DNA from: Candidatus Babelota bacterium
GTDB taxonomy: Bacteria > Babelota > Babeliae > Babelales > Babelaceae
Reading direction: 5' to 3'
DNA length: 53,403 nt
Assembly (NCBI GenBank): GCA_003165355.1
Contig: PLTG01000066.1
Coordinates: forward strand, 50,749 to 104,151
Of the stretch, positions 24,060-31,908 are shown one piece after another; position 1 is the first letter of the stretch; every line of letters begins with the position of its first letter. The notes beneath the pieces were generated by a model. The model had not been told where the DNA came from. It saw only the letters and a list, made by a program, of their open reading frames with translations, and ran no database searches. Both the position numbers and the translations under genes were made by a program.

Positions 24060-25208
24060 TTATTGTAATTGTTCATAGAGCTCTGCATGTTTTTTTATCA
24101 TCTGCAGTCGCGTAAATGCATGGAGATTATCAGGGTAATAGGCAAGTTGCGCATAGAGGGCTTCATCATGTGAAAGCATTAAAATCCCTGCGCTTAATTT
24201 CTGCCAATTTTTTTGCGGGTACAGGAATCCGTTAATACCATGATGAATAATGTCGCTGATGCCCCCTGTATTGTAACTGACAATAGGGAGCTTTAAAAGA
24301 CGCGCTTCTATGAGGGCGCAGGGTAAGCCCTCCCACAACGAAGTGAGTGCAAAAAGTTGCCAACGTTTCATCAGTGGCGCAACATCAAGTTGCCAGCCAT
24401 GGAGCACGACTACATTCTGCAAATTATGGTAGGCGATAAATTCTTCAAGCGCAGGCCGCTGCTGGCCGTCACCAATGATTTCTAAGCGAAGATGAGGATT
24501 TTGGCGGTAGGCATGCTCGAAGGCTTTAAGAAGATCGATAAGATTTTTTTGAGGCTTAAAGCAGCTAATCGTGCCTATAATAAATGTGTGATTCGCCTCT
24601 TTTTTATGATATACATGTGGCGCCAACGCACTGAAATGGTGGTCATCTATCGCCGCACGGATGAGAACCTTTTTTTGTGAAATTTTTGGCATCAGGCGTG
24701 ATGCTGTTACCGTGTCTGCGTTACTGACAAAGACAAATTTAGTAGTGATAAGACTTGTGAAAAATTCAGGGATATAAAAAATAATCCACGTGAACCATGA
24801 CTGGAAATTGTGAAACGCAAATCCATGCACCGTGTGAATAATAGTTTTTATTCCGGCAAACCAGGCTGCCCATCGGCCAACAATACCCGCTTTGGTGCTA
24901 TGAGTATGTACGATAACTTGGGCATATTCTTTTTTAAGCGCCTTGAGTTGCTTGATAAGAGCAAAGAAATTTTTGATCTCATGCATAAAGCCAAAGATAC
25001 TCACTTCTCGCTTCATTGAGGTAAGCAGATGCGCTTGTGGATTATTTTTTACTTGGGAAACCAGTTCGCCTTCTGTGCTGGTGATAAGATGCGTTTGAAA
25101 ACCGTGGTTTTGTACATCATTAAAAAGGGCGAGGCATACCTTTTGTGCGCCACCCAGTTCTAATTTAGTGATAATATATACTACTGCTGTTTTGTGTTGC
25201 GAATTCAT
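24060..25208 (-). CDS. Glycosyltransferase family 4 (GT-B fold)
   Basis: A 382-residue cytoplasmic enzyme of the GT4 family. The N-terminal signature is IITKLELGGAQKVCL, acceptor-side segments include TIIHTVHGFAFHNFQ, and the donor-side domain starts with FIIGTISCFKPQKN. The E-x7-E region is TSLWEGLPCALIEARLL followed by PIVSYNTGGISDII. Similar proteins build capsule, lipopolysaccharide or glycolipid chains. It is related in fold, but not closely in sequence, to the glycosyltransferase at 190-1,278, and has no inserted repeat. It appears monocistronic. Confidence 0.9.
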   Translation of the reverse strand: MNSQHKTAVVYIITKLELGGAQKVCLALFNDVQNHGFQTHLITSTEGELVSQVKNNPQAHLLTSMKREVSIFGFMHEIKNFFALIKQLKALKKEYAQVIVHTHSTKAGIVGRWAAWFAGIKTIIHTVHGFAFHNFQSWFTWIIFYIPEFFTSLITTKFVFVSNADTVTASRLMPKISQKKVLIRAAIDDHHFSALAPHVYHKKEANHTFIIGTISCFKPQKNLIDLLKAFEHAYRQNPHLRLEIIGDGQQRPALEEFIAYHNLQNVVVLHGWQLDVAPLMKRWQLFALTSLWEGLPCALIEARLLKLPIVSYNTGGISDIIHHGINGFLYPQKNWQKLSAGILMLSHDEALYAQLAYYPDNLHAFTRLQMIKKHAELYEQLQ

Positions 25209-25280
25209 AAATAACCTTTCTCAATTTTGAAAAAAGGTTACAACGCAATTAAAAGCAATGCAATAGCAGGGATGATAGCG

Positions 25281-26456
25281 TTACATGTATGGTGAAAGAA
25301 AATAGTCGATAGTATTCCAGGCAATTACATTACCTTTGGAACGTTTTTGAGTCTCGTTTCCTCCATAAATAATATAACCTGTGGGAGCCTCGCCATCTGC
25401 AAGGCTTTGATAATATTCCAAGCCTTTAAAAAAATCACTTTGTACCGTTTGTCCAGATTTGATCTCTATCGGTATCAACTGGTTGCCATATTCTACAACA
25501 CAATCGACTTCATGGCCTGTATGGTCGCGCCAAAAATAAAGTGATGGCCGCTTACCCTGGTTTGTATATTGTTTTATAAGATCACTAATGACAAATGATT
25601 CGAAAAAATTACCGCGTAAATGATGCGTCGGCAATTGATCAGCAGGAATTTTAAGTAATGCCCGCATAAGACCTATATCATAAAAATAGAGTTTAGGTGA
25701 TTTAGTGAGCCGTTTCCCCAAATTATTATGATGCGGTGGAAGTAAAAAGATAATATAACTTGCTTGTAAAAGAGTTATCCAGCGTCGGGCGGTAGTGTCG
25801 CTTATGCCGCAATCATTGGCAAGTGAACTTAAATTTAATAATTGTCCGCATCGGCCAGCGCAGAGCTGCATGAACATTTGAAAGAGACTCAAGTCGCTTA
25901 CATTGGCAAGTTGTCGAATATCTCGTTCGATATATGTTTGAATGTAATCTGGGTACCAGATGTCCGGGGGTACTTGGCGCGCGTAGATGGGTGGGTAAAA
26001 GCCCTTTATGTATAATTCATTAATAGTAGCGGGCATCAGATTATTATTCTTTAATTCCGCGAGTGAAAGGGGAAGTAGTGTAGTGATAGCAACTCTGCCT
26101 GCAAGGCTTTGAGAAATTGCTTGGTTCATTAAGAAATTTTCTGAGCCGGTTAAAATGAAATACCCAAGCTTCTTTTTGGCATCAACGGTAGTTTGAATAT
26201 AAGAGAGCAGTTCTGGAACATGCTGAAACTCGTCCAAAATAATTCCAAATTCATTATGGTATGTATCTAAAAAGCCGCGCGGATCGCTTTGGGCAAATCG
26301 GCGAGTTTCAATATCTTCGAGTGACACATATTTATGCTTGGTAAAGGTTAATTGAGCCAAAGTCGTTTTTCCCGATTGCCGTGGGCCCAGGATGACAACT
26401 ACTGGATAGAAGGTGGCTACCTTTTCTACATATACCTGAAGATCTCTTTTAAACAT
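25281..26456 (-). CDS. AAA ATPase with DUF4143 C-terminal domain
   Basis: The 391 residues have a Walker A motif GPRQSGKTTL (about 25-34), a Walker B/DExx region GIILDEFQHVPELL, and a sensor-like LTGSENFLM. A winged-helix-like linker leads to the DUF4143 nuclease-like region, which includes FFESFVISDLIKQ, YFWRDHTGHEVDCVVEY and PIEIKSG (PD-(D/E)xK-like E-V-D and E-I-K). The family is widespread and often horizontally transferred, and its role is unresolved. A decayed copy of its C-terminal domain is at 43,021-43,191. All key motifs of this copy are intact. Confidence 0.9.
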   Translation of the reverse strand: MFKRDLQVYVEKVATFYPVVVILGPRQSGKTTLAQLTFTKHKYVSLEDIETRRFAQSDPRGFLDTYHNEFGIILDEFQHVPELLSYIQTTVDAKKKLGYFILTGSENFLMNQAISQSLAGRVAITTLLPLSLAELKNNNLMPATINELYIKGFYPPIYARQVPPDIWYPDYIQTYIERDIRQLANVSDLSLFQMFMQLCAGRCGQLLNLSSLANDCGISDTTARRWITLLQASYIIFLLPPHHNNLGKRLTKSPKLYFYDIGLMRALLKIPADQLPTHHLRGNFFESFVISDLIKQYTNQGKRPSLYFWRDHTGHEVDCVVEYGNQLIPIEIKSGQTVQSDFFKGLEYYQSLADGEAPTGYIIYGGNETQKRSKGNVIAWNTIDYFLSPYM

Positions 26457-26554
26457 TTTTTATCCTATCGCCATACAAGTCTTACAAATTCAATTTTATA
26501 TGTTGGATTTGTAAAAATCAAGTGTCAAGTGCACAAAGCGTCGAGCAACTGTTA

Positions 26555-26917
26555 TTAGCAGCCGCCCGCATTTATAGAGTATGGGTGGAGAAAGAGAAAT
26601 TCGGGCCCCTCAAGCGGCGCCTGAAAATGCCAAACCTGATGTAATAATGCAAGGAAAATTGGATCTGTAAACGTTGAGACTGGTTCCCCGAAAGTACTTC
26701 CCAGCGTGCCTAATAATAATAATGATCCTACGGTAGCTCCGCCAACTCCTAGGCCACCTAGTGCTATTTTTTGTTTAATGCTTAATTTATAATTATCTCG
26801 TCTGTGGCTCATGGCAAGCTCTTCCTGCGTATCTACACCGGTTGTAGGCTCCTGTGTGCCGAATGCGAAAGGGAGTGAGAGGGCTGAGATAAAAAGTGTA
26901 AAAATAATTTTTTTCAT
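26555..26917 (-). CDS. Small exported/membrane protein, unknown
   Basis: 120 residues from ATG 26,917, preceded by GGTGGA at proper distance; longer in-frame starts hide the signal. The signal peptide MKKIIFTLFISALSLPFAFG is followed by a polar stretch, then a glycine-rich hydrophobic helix (IALGGLGVGGATVGSLLLLG) that probably spans or associates with a membrane, and a C-terminal aromatic tail. No family recognised. Confidence 0.68.
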   Translation of the reverse strand: MKKIIFTLFISALSLPFAFGTQEPTTGVDTQEELAMSHRRDNYKLSIKQKIALGGLGVGGATVGSLLLLGTLGSTFGEPVSTFTDPIFLALLHQVWHFQAPLEGPEFLFLHPYSINAGGC

Positions 26918-26942
26918 AATAATTCCACCAAAAATTGTGATT

Positions 26943-27404
26943 TTACTTTGTGAAGTCTTTTTTAAACTGGGCTTGTTTAAAAGGGTCTTTATAGCGCAAT
27001 GCACCATTAAAGATAGCAGACTCAAAATCGACCGTATTATAAAAAATTGTCTTTATGATAACTGCGTTTGAAAAATTGGTGCCTTTGATATGCGCACCGG
27101 TCAGGTTTGCTCGAGCAAGATCTGCGCCGGTAAGATTTGAACCTTCTAGATGTGCATGTGCGAGATTCGCACCTTCAAGATCTGCATCTGTAAGATCATG
27201 ATTTGCAAGCTGAGCTCTCGCAAGATAGCAACCTCTGCAAGATTTTGTTGCTATCAATGCACGCATGTTTGCAAGAACGCATTGCACTCGTTGTGCTTCA
27301 TCCATGTTTTCAACATCTTCAAGAGAAAATCTGTCAAAAGTGGTGATTGCATTAAGACAAAGCGTAGTAAGTGATAGCAGGAACAATAAGTAATGTAATT
27401 TCAT
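26943..27404 (-). CDS. Exported pentapeptide-repeat protein
   Basis: The 153 residues start with a signal peptide (MKLHYLLFLLSLTTLCLNA). Residues ~60-125 are tandem pentapeptide repeats of the A(D/N)Lxx form, for example LARAQLANHDLTDADLEGAN and LTGADLARANLTG, which fold as a right-handed quadrilateral beta-helix. About 13 repeats can be counted, some imperfect. Short exported pentapeptide proteins are frequent in host-associated bacteria, but their targets are mostly unknown. It is 26 bases upstream of the small exported-protein gene on the same strand. Confidence 0.85.
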   Translation of the reverse strand: MKLHYLLFLLSLTTLCLNAITTFDRFSLEDVENMDEAQRVQCVLANMRALIATKSCRGCYLARAQLANHDLTDADLEGANLAHAHLEGSNLTGADLARANLTGAHIKGTNFSNAVIIKTIFYNTVDFESAIFNGALRYKDPFKQAQFKKDFTK

Positions 27405-27498
27405 AAATAACCTCTTATTTTTAGCGATTTTAATCTTTCTTTAATTATATCAACAATTGACAATTTGTCAATATCGGGAATCGCCGATTAGATCGTGA

Positions 27499-28437
27499 TT
27501 AAAGGGTGATTAAAAGAAGGGCGATGATGAGGCCATAGATGGCTGTTGTATCGATAAAGGCCTGGCAAAATATGCTAAAGCGGCCCAAAAGTGATGCATT
27601 TTCGGGGTTCAATGCAATCCCTGTGAGTGCCTTTGAAGAGGCAAGCGCAGAGCCTATACTGACCGGTATAGTGGCTCCTCCAAGCGCGACGGCAGCGCAG
27701 AGCAAAGCAACCCCCTTAAGCGTGGTACTTGGCGTCAGCTGAAGCATGGCAATTGCCGTTGCAAGGCCGAGCAAAAAGGGCGTTTCAATAATGGCTTGGC
27801 TGATAAAAGTGAACGAAAAAAGGGATGAAAAAGCGGCCCGATTGAGCTTGAGAGCTCGGCAGGCTTGGGTAATGAAATAACTGAGGCCAATGCAAGGCCC
27901 AATGCTACAAAGAGCGAGCATGAGGCCTGTTGCAAGCATCTGCAACGCTCCAGGATATGTCTGTATTGACGCCGCCTGCGCTTGAATAATGCAGGCAAAT
28001 ATGGCACAGAAAATGGCAGGCGTCTGCATCAAAGATTGTGTAATAAGCATGAAACTTAAAATCTGATTGGTTAAAAACGGCTGCCGTGCTGCGCAGGTCA
28101 GCGACTCTGCGATGCTAAAGCTGCCTAAATAACTCACTAAAAGTGCAGGGATAAGCACGGCTAAAGTTGCCCCGATGCGGGCATATTGTTCGAAACTATT
28201 GGTTACCGGGGCCGTTAAAAAATAGGCGGTTGTCAAAATAGTGATAAGAGCTATTGTTTCACTTAAGGCTATGCCAGCAAAAAAAATCTTTTTTATACCT
28301 AAGTCATGCGCCGGCTGTTGATCTAATGCCGCTAATGTTGCACGGCCGATACGTGCTTGCCCCAACGCAGTAGCAAATACGGGAAGCGCGACTAAAAGTG
28401 AAATACTGAGGTAATGGGTCGCTATAGGTGAGATCAT
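27499..28437 (-). CDS. atpE: Four-hairpin fused F0 ATP synthase subunit c
   Basis: A 312-residue membrane protein containing four consecutive c-subunit hairpins instead of one (about 78 residues each). The ion-site position occurs in ALSETIAL (E60), QSLMQTPAIF (Q138), QAIIETPFLL (E218) and QAFIDTTAIYG (D296), spaced 78, 80 and 78. The second hairpin has CAARQP, the classic polar loop, yet its carboxylate is Gln (codon CAG at 28,024-28,026). Each ring protomer would therefore carry three binding sites for eight helices. The gene overlaps the subunit a gene by four bases (ATGA). Multi-hairpin c subunits are known in V-type and some archaeal enzymes. Hairpin 4 has D-T-T-x-x-Y, like Na+-type rings, but lacks their TM1 glutamine, so the ion is unresolved. 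Confidence 0.88.
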   Translation of the reverse strand: MISPIATHYLSISLLVALPVFATALGQARIGRATLAALDQQPAHDLGIKKIFFAGIALSETIALITILTTAYFLTAPVTNSFEQYARIGATLAVLIPALLVSYLGSFSIAESLTCAARQPFLTNQILSFMLITQSLMQTPAIFCAIFACIIQAQAASIQTYPGALQMLATGLMLALCSIGPCIGLSYFITQACRALKLNRAAFSSLFSFTFISQAIIETPFLLGLATAIAMLQLTPSTTLKGVALLCAAVALGGATIPVSIGSALASSKALTGIALNPENASLLGRFSIFCQAFIDTTAIYGLIIALLLITL

Positions 28438-29249
28438 ACATGTTCCGCTGTTTGACTTGTGGTGGCAAGTGAAAGATAGGTGGTGGTCAAAATAGTAAAT
28501 ACAAAGGCCTGTATAATACCTTCAAAAACACCAAAGAATGCTAAAATAACGATATTTACCGGAATAAAGAGCGCCACCAACTGCGATAACAGGCTGGCAT
28601 GAGTTATCGAATTCCATAACGAAAATACAATTGAGCCGGCTAAAATATTGCCAAAAAGCCTGAATGACATAGAAAGAATGCTTGAAAGCTTACTCATAAG
28701 CTCTAAAGGAAATAGCGCGATTGCCGCTAGAGTGTTAAGAGCGTATTGAATGATAATCAGGGGAAGCTTTAACCACGAAAAGGTGCTTATAGAAAGGGGT
28801 GTTTTGAAAAACTCATGTAAATAGGGTATGACGCCATGATATTTTATCGCCTCTTTTTGGATATAAAAGAACGAAAGTAACGCGAGTGCAAGGGTGGTGT
28901 TATAATTTGAGGTGGGCTCTTCTAACCCGATGAGCATCAGCCAATTGCAGGTGAGTATAAAGATAAAAAATGTTGAGATTATTAAAAAATAGGGCTCTGG
29001 GCACGCCCCTTGCCATGATTGTTCAACAAGCGCGATAAAATTTCGGGCGATAGTTGTGTATGCGGTATAGAGAATGCCATCAGGGTGGTTAAGAGCGTAA
29101 CGGCCACCTAGAGAAAAGAGTAACAAAAGCCCAAGCACGAACCAAGTTGTTAAGACAAGATCCGCTTGAATGGCCAGTAACGGATGGGTGAAACCAAAGT
29201 ATGCAAATGGGTGCCAGTAGGTATGATGAAAAAGATCGAATCCTGTCAT
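28434..29249 (-). CDS. atpB: F0 ATP synthase subunit a
   Basis: The stator channel subunit that passes ions to the c ring. The 271 residues have five to six membrane helices. The essential arginine is R197 in MSFRLFGNILAG, NYNTTLALALLSF matches the conserved segment before helix 4, and the C-terminus IPVNIVILAFFGVFEGIIQAFVFTILTTTYL is typical. It lies three bases after the small membrane-protein gene and overlaps the fused c gene by four bases. Subunits b, delta and F1 are not next to it, so the operon is split. Confidence 0.95.
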   Translation of the reverse strand: MTGFDLFHHTYWHPFAYFGFTHPLLAIQADLVLTTWFVLGLLLLFSLGGRYALNHPDGILYTAYTTIARNFIALVEQSWQGACPEPYFLIISTFFIFILTCNWLMLIGLEEPTSNYNTTLALALLSFFYIQKEAIKYHGVIPYLHEFFKTPLSISTFSWLKLPLIIIQYALNTLAAIALFPLELMSKLSSILSMSFRLFGNILAGSIVFSLWNSITHASLLSQLVALFIPVNIVILAFFGVFEGIIQAFVFTILTTTYLSLATTSQTAEHV

Positions 29250-29252
29250 AAA

Positions 29253-29486
29253 TCACTGAAAAGCTATAAGACTTATAATCCAAAATAGTATGATATTGAG
29301 TATAAGATGAAGCGGTGATAAGTGCAAGAATAATACTGCAATCCCTGCTAGAAGCATGAGCACAATGCGCATAAAAAAAATTATGGCGAGCATGCTTGCG
29401 TTACGGCGATGAAGGGCTTTGCGCTGCATGCGGCCGATGGCTACTGCTGTTAGTGCGGTGATAATGTATATGATTGATAAGTTCAT
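29253..29486 (-). CDS. Small membrane protein heading the F0 cluster (AtpI/AtpR-like position)
   Basis: The 77 residues hold two to three hydrophobic helices (near 3-16, 32-54 and 57-76) with a basic loop RMQRKALHRRNAS. Position immediately before atpB, size and topology match AtpI (c-ring assembly helper) or AtpR of N-type ATPases. AtpR-like proteins carry arginines near the membrane, and one at residue 40 lies in such a helix. Sequence alone does not separate these options. Confidence 0.62.
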   Translation of the reverse strand: MNLSIIYIITALTAVAIGRMQRKALHRRNASMLAIIFFMRIVLMLLAGIAVLFLHLSPLHLILNIILFWIISLIAFQ

Positions 29487-29518
29487 AGAAAAAGTAATTT
29501 TGGAAGAAATTTATAGAG

Positions 29519-29599
29519 TGGATCCCAGATCGAGTCTGGGATGACACTTTTAATTTTGAATATAGAGGTGTCATCCTGAACTCGTTTCAGGATCCATCT
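29519..29599. repeat. Two inverted copies of a family-C palindrome
   Basis: TGGATCCCAGA...TCTGGGATGACAC (29,519-29,547) and GTGTCATCCTGAA...TTTCAGGATCCATC (29,568-29,599) are each palindromic and are inverted copies of one another, so the pair can form one long hairpin. Related units occur at 17,421-17,446 and 31,824-31,871. The motif recalls GTCATCC...GGATCCA repeats common in several intracellular alphaproteobacteria. Confidence 0.8.
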
Positions 29600-29622
29600 A
29601 AATTGTAAACAAAATCCGATTT

Positions 29623-29653
29623 AAAAAAAGACCCCTGCGGTTAAGCAGAGGTC
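29623..29653 (-). terminator. Rho-independent terminator of the FolC-like gene
   Basis: On the minus strand GACCTCTGC pairs with GCAGGGGTC (29,630-29,653, one G-T pair) around a six-base loop, followed by seven T (29,629-29,623). It lies 16 bases after the stop codon at 29,669. Confidence 0.85.
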
Positions 29654-29668
29654 ATTAAATAAAATTAC

Positions 29669-31090
29669 TTAGAATTTCTTGATGTCTTTGTGTTGCCAAT
29701 ATTCATTAACAATAGCGTGTGACCCGGTAATAACTACCAAGCCATGGCGATCATCAACCGATTTTTTAGCTTGATCAAAGGCCTCTTCAAAATTTTTGCA
29801 TGCTTTGGCTTTGATCTTCATCTTTTTCATTTCAAGCGTTACCTGCTCAACATCCCATGAACTGTTTTCGCCTACCCCTTTGACCATCTCTTGGATAGGG
29901 CAGATGAAAAGCTGTCCTGAAGTTTTTTTGAAAAAGTAACGGAGTAACTTAACAAATTCTTGATTATGCAAAGTGTCAGGAGCTGCACCAATAACCAAAC
30001 TGAGCCCTTTAAGTGTGCGTTGATAATTCAAAAGACGAACGCCAAGAAGAAGGTTTTTAAACGCATCTATGTTATGAGCGTTATCGAGCAAGATGGTCGG
30101 TTTTTCTTTATCAAGAACCTGAAATTTGCCAGGAAGGTCTGTAACAGCCTCTTTCCAGAATTGCTCAAGCGTTTTGCGTGGGTTCAATTCTTGTTGACGC
30201 TTAGCTTCGATAGTTGGTCGGCCACGTTGAATTTTTTGCTTAACCAAAAGACTATCAGTATCAACCAATGCAGAAGCTTTTTGCGGCATAAAATGTTCAA
30301 TGAATGTTAACGCAATACGTTCAGCAAGCGCTGCGCAACGGCCATGTAATTGTTCAAACGGGTAGTTAAGCGCGACTACTTTACGGATAGGCATGAGCCA
30401 GTGGCCGCCTTGTGCTTGCGTAAGTTGCTGCATTATATGTAGTGTCGCTTTGCTCTGATCGCCAGATGCTAAATAGGTACCTTTTTTTACAATACCCGCC
30501 GCTTGACGAGTCATTGCCTCTAATTCGTCAGGAGTAGTGTGTACATAAGGCTCAGCAATGCGGGTGATAGTTGCTACGGCTGCGTGGCAAATATTTACCG
30601 GGTTGTAAAGGCCGCCATTATCCACTTCAAAGAGTGCAACATCCACTTTTTCTTGCTTGAAGTAATTGAATGCCATAACTGCTAATAATTCTGAGCTGTG
30701 CGCATTGATAGATGCTTGTTCTGCCGCGTTGATAACGTCGTTGGCGATATCAGTAAAAAGCTTTTGAGATATGCTGTTTTCGTTAATAGAAAAACGTTCT
30801 TGATAGGTCAATATATGAGGTGAATAGTAGGCACCTACTTTAAGGCCTTCGCAAGAGAGTAATTTTGTAGCAAAATTGATAGTCAAACTTTTACCATTAG
30901 AACCAGCAACTAAGATTGCACGCATTGCTTTGGAAGGGTTTTGTAGTGCTTGATCAAGCGCTTTAACGCGATCGAGTGAATCTTGGCGGGCGACGCTCCA
31001 GTGGCTATCAAGATACTCAACAACATCAGCATAACTGCGTTGCTTAAGGGCTATGCCGTCTTGGCGGCGTGTAGTGGCGGTAGTTTCCAT
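29669..31090 (-). CDS. FolC-like Mur ligase (folylpolyglutamate / dihydrofolate synthase family)
   Basis: About 473 residues from ATG 31,090, supported by AAAGGA upstream. The ATP loop is VAGSNGKSLT (FolC: GTNGKGST), with YYSPHILTYQERFSIN matching the folate-enzyme SPHL-x-x-x-ERI pattern, the Mur-ligase metal region LFEVDNGGLYNPVN, and LLDNAHNIDA (FolC: DGAHNP) in the C-terminal domain. The enzyme joins an amino acid, normally glutamate, to a carboxylate using ATP. The diverged glycine loop and NAHN mean the exact substrate is less certain. It ends at a strong terminator. Confidence 0.8.
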   Translation of the reverse strand: METTATTRRQDGIALKQRSYADVVEYLDSHWSVARQDSLDRVKALDQALQNPSKAMRAILVAGSNGKSLTINFATKLLSCEGLKVGAYYSPHILTYQERFSINENSISQKLFTDIANDVINAAEQASINAHSSELLAVMAFNYFKQEKVDVALFEVDNGGLYNPVNICHAAVATITRIAEPYVHTTPDELEAMTRQAAGIVKKGTYLASGDQSKATLHIMQQLTQAQGGHWLMPIRKVVALNYPFEQLHGRCAALAERIALTFIEHFMPQKASALVDTDSLLVKQKIQRGRPTIEAKRQQELNPRKTLEQFWKEAVTDLPGKFQVLDKEKPTILLDNAHNIDAFKNLLLGVRLLNYQRTLKGLSLVIGAAPDTLHNQEFVKLLRYFFKKTSGQLFICPIQEMVKGVGENSSWDVEQVTLEMKKMKIKAKACKNFEEAFDQAKKSVDDRHGLVVITGSHAIVNEYWQHKDIKKF

Positions 31091-31239
31091 AAAGATGTCC
31101 TTTAGATTTGTAAAAAGCTTATTCAATTATTTTCTAATGTACATACTAAATTCAATTATGTCAAAATATTCAATTTAAAATCGATCTGCCAGCTCGAAAC
31201 TTTTCATATAGAAATATTTTTTAAAAAAAAGAGAGAATA

Positions 31240-31270
31240 TTGACCTTTTAGGGGTTGGTTGGAGTATGCT
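31240..31270 (+). promoter_or_regulatory. Possible promoter of the pilin-like gene
   Basis: TTGACC (31,240-31,245) and TATGCT (31,265-31,270) resemble -35 and -10 boxes but are 19 bases apart, longer than ideal. Transcription would start roughly 30 bases before the ATG at 31,310. Confidence 0.35.
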
Positions 31271-31309
31271 CGATTGAGTAGAAAATTTGAAACCCTGTGG
31301 GAGGATTCT

Positions 31310-31747
31310 ATGATTCGTCGCGGATTTAGTTTAATTGAAGTTATGATAGTCATCGCAATTATCGCCTTTTTTGCTGTTTTGGCATTACCCAATTTTATGA
31401 CCTTGCTTGCCAAGGCCAAGCGGTCAGAGGCTTATATTCATCTGCGTGCTCTGTATATGCTTGAAAAATCATATTTTGCCGAGCATGGCGTCTATACCAA
31501 TAAGATTCAAGGCCCTGATAGCCTGAATTGGAAGCCAGAAGGCTCGGTCAATTACACATACGGCTTTCCCGGCTCTGCAGTAGTCGGCTCGCTAGGAGCA
31601 TCTTCTGGAGCGTTGGAAGGGGCATCGGCCGGCGGACAATCCTTTACTGTGGGCGCAGCTGGGGACATTGATAATGATGGCGAAAATGATGTGTTAACGA
31701 TCAATGATAAAGGTGAGATTAAGATTGTCAAAGACGACCTGCAGTAA
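31310..31747 (+). CDS. Type IV pilin-like protein (prepilin)
   Basis: 145 residues with a class III signal: a short basic leader MIRRG, cleavage before F6, E10 at position 5 of the mature protein (FSLIEVMIVIAIIAFF), and a long N-terminal helix. The globular part contains AYIHLRALYMLEKSYFAEHGVYT, common in major pilins and pseudopilins, a Gly/Ala/Ser-rich loop, and an acidic end DIDNDGENDVLTINDKGEI that could bind calcium as in type II secretion pseudopilins. The start is fixed by GGGAGGA upstream. No other pilus genes lie next to it except a prepilin peptidase 0.9 kb away on the other strand. Confidence 0.9.
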   Translation: MIRRGFSLIEVMIVIAIIAFFAVLALPNFMTLLAKAKRSEAYIHLRALYMLEKSYFAEHGVYTNKIQGPDSLNWKPEGSVNYTYGFPGSAVVGSLGASSGALEGASAGGQSFTVGAAGDIDNDGENDVLTINDKGEIKIVKDDLQ

Positions 31748-31780
31748 TAAGAACGATGCACCAAATGAGCCTTTTGCCCT

Positions 31781-31871
31781 TCGTCGTGCCGTGCCCGCCA
31801 TAGCTCGAAGAGCGACGGCTGGGTCATCCTAAAACAGTGCGTTTCGCACCACTTGTTTCAGGATCCATCTC
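31781..31871. repeat. Composite palindromic repeat (families B and C)
   Basis: A family-B unit (GCCGTGCCCGCCATAGC...GACGGCTGGG, to 31,823) abuts a family-C palindrome (GTCATCCTAAAACA...TTGTTTCAGGATCCATC, 31,824-31,871). The latter holds an inner GTGCG...CGCAC hairpin. The same B-then-C order occurs at 17,387-17,446. It fills the space between the pilin gene and the convergent exported-protein gene. Confidence 0.8.
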
Positions 31872-31908
31872 ATAAAACCAAAGTCATAATTATATGCGCC
31901 TCGACTTT

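Noticed and set aside
25209-25280. AACCTTT...AAAGGTT inverted repeat upstream of the glycosyltransferase gene
   Set aside because: Short and A/T-rich with no T-run in a terminator position, and no second copy; not strong enough to call a site.
25281-26456. AAA/DUF4143 gene as part of a toxin-antitoxin or defence system
   Set aside because: No partner gene next to it; flanking genes are a glycosyltransferase and small exported proteins, so context gives no support.
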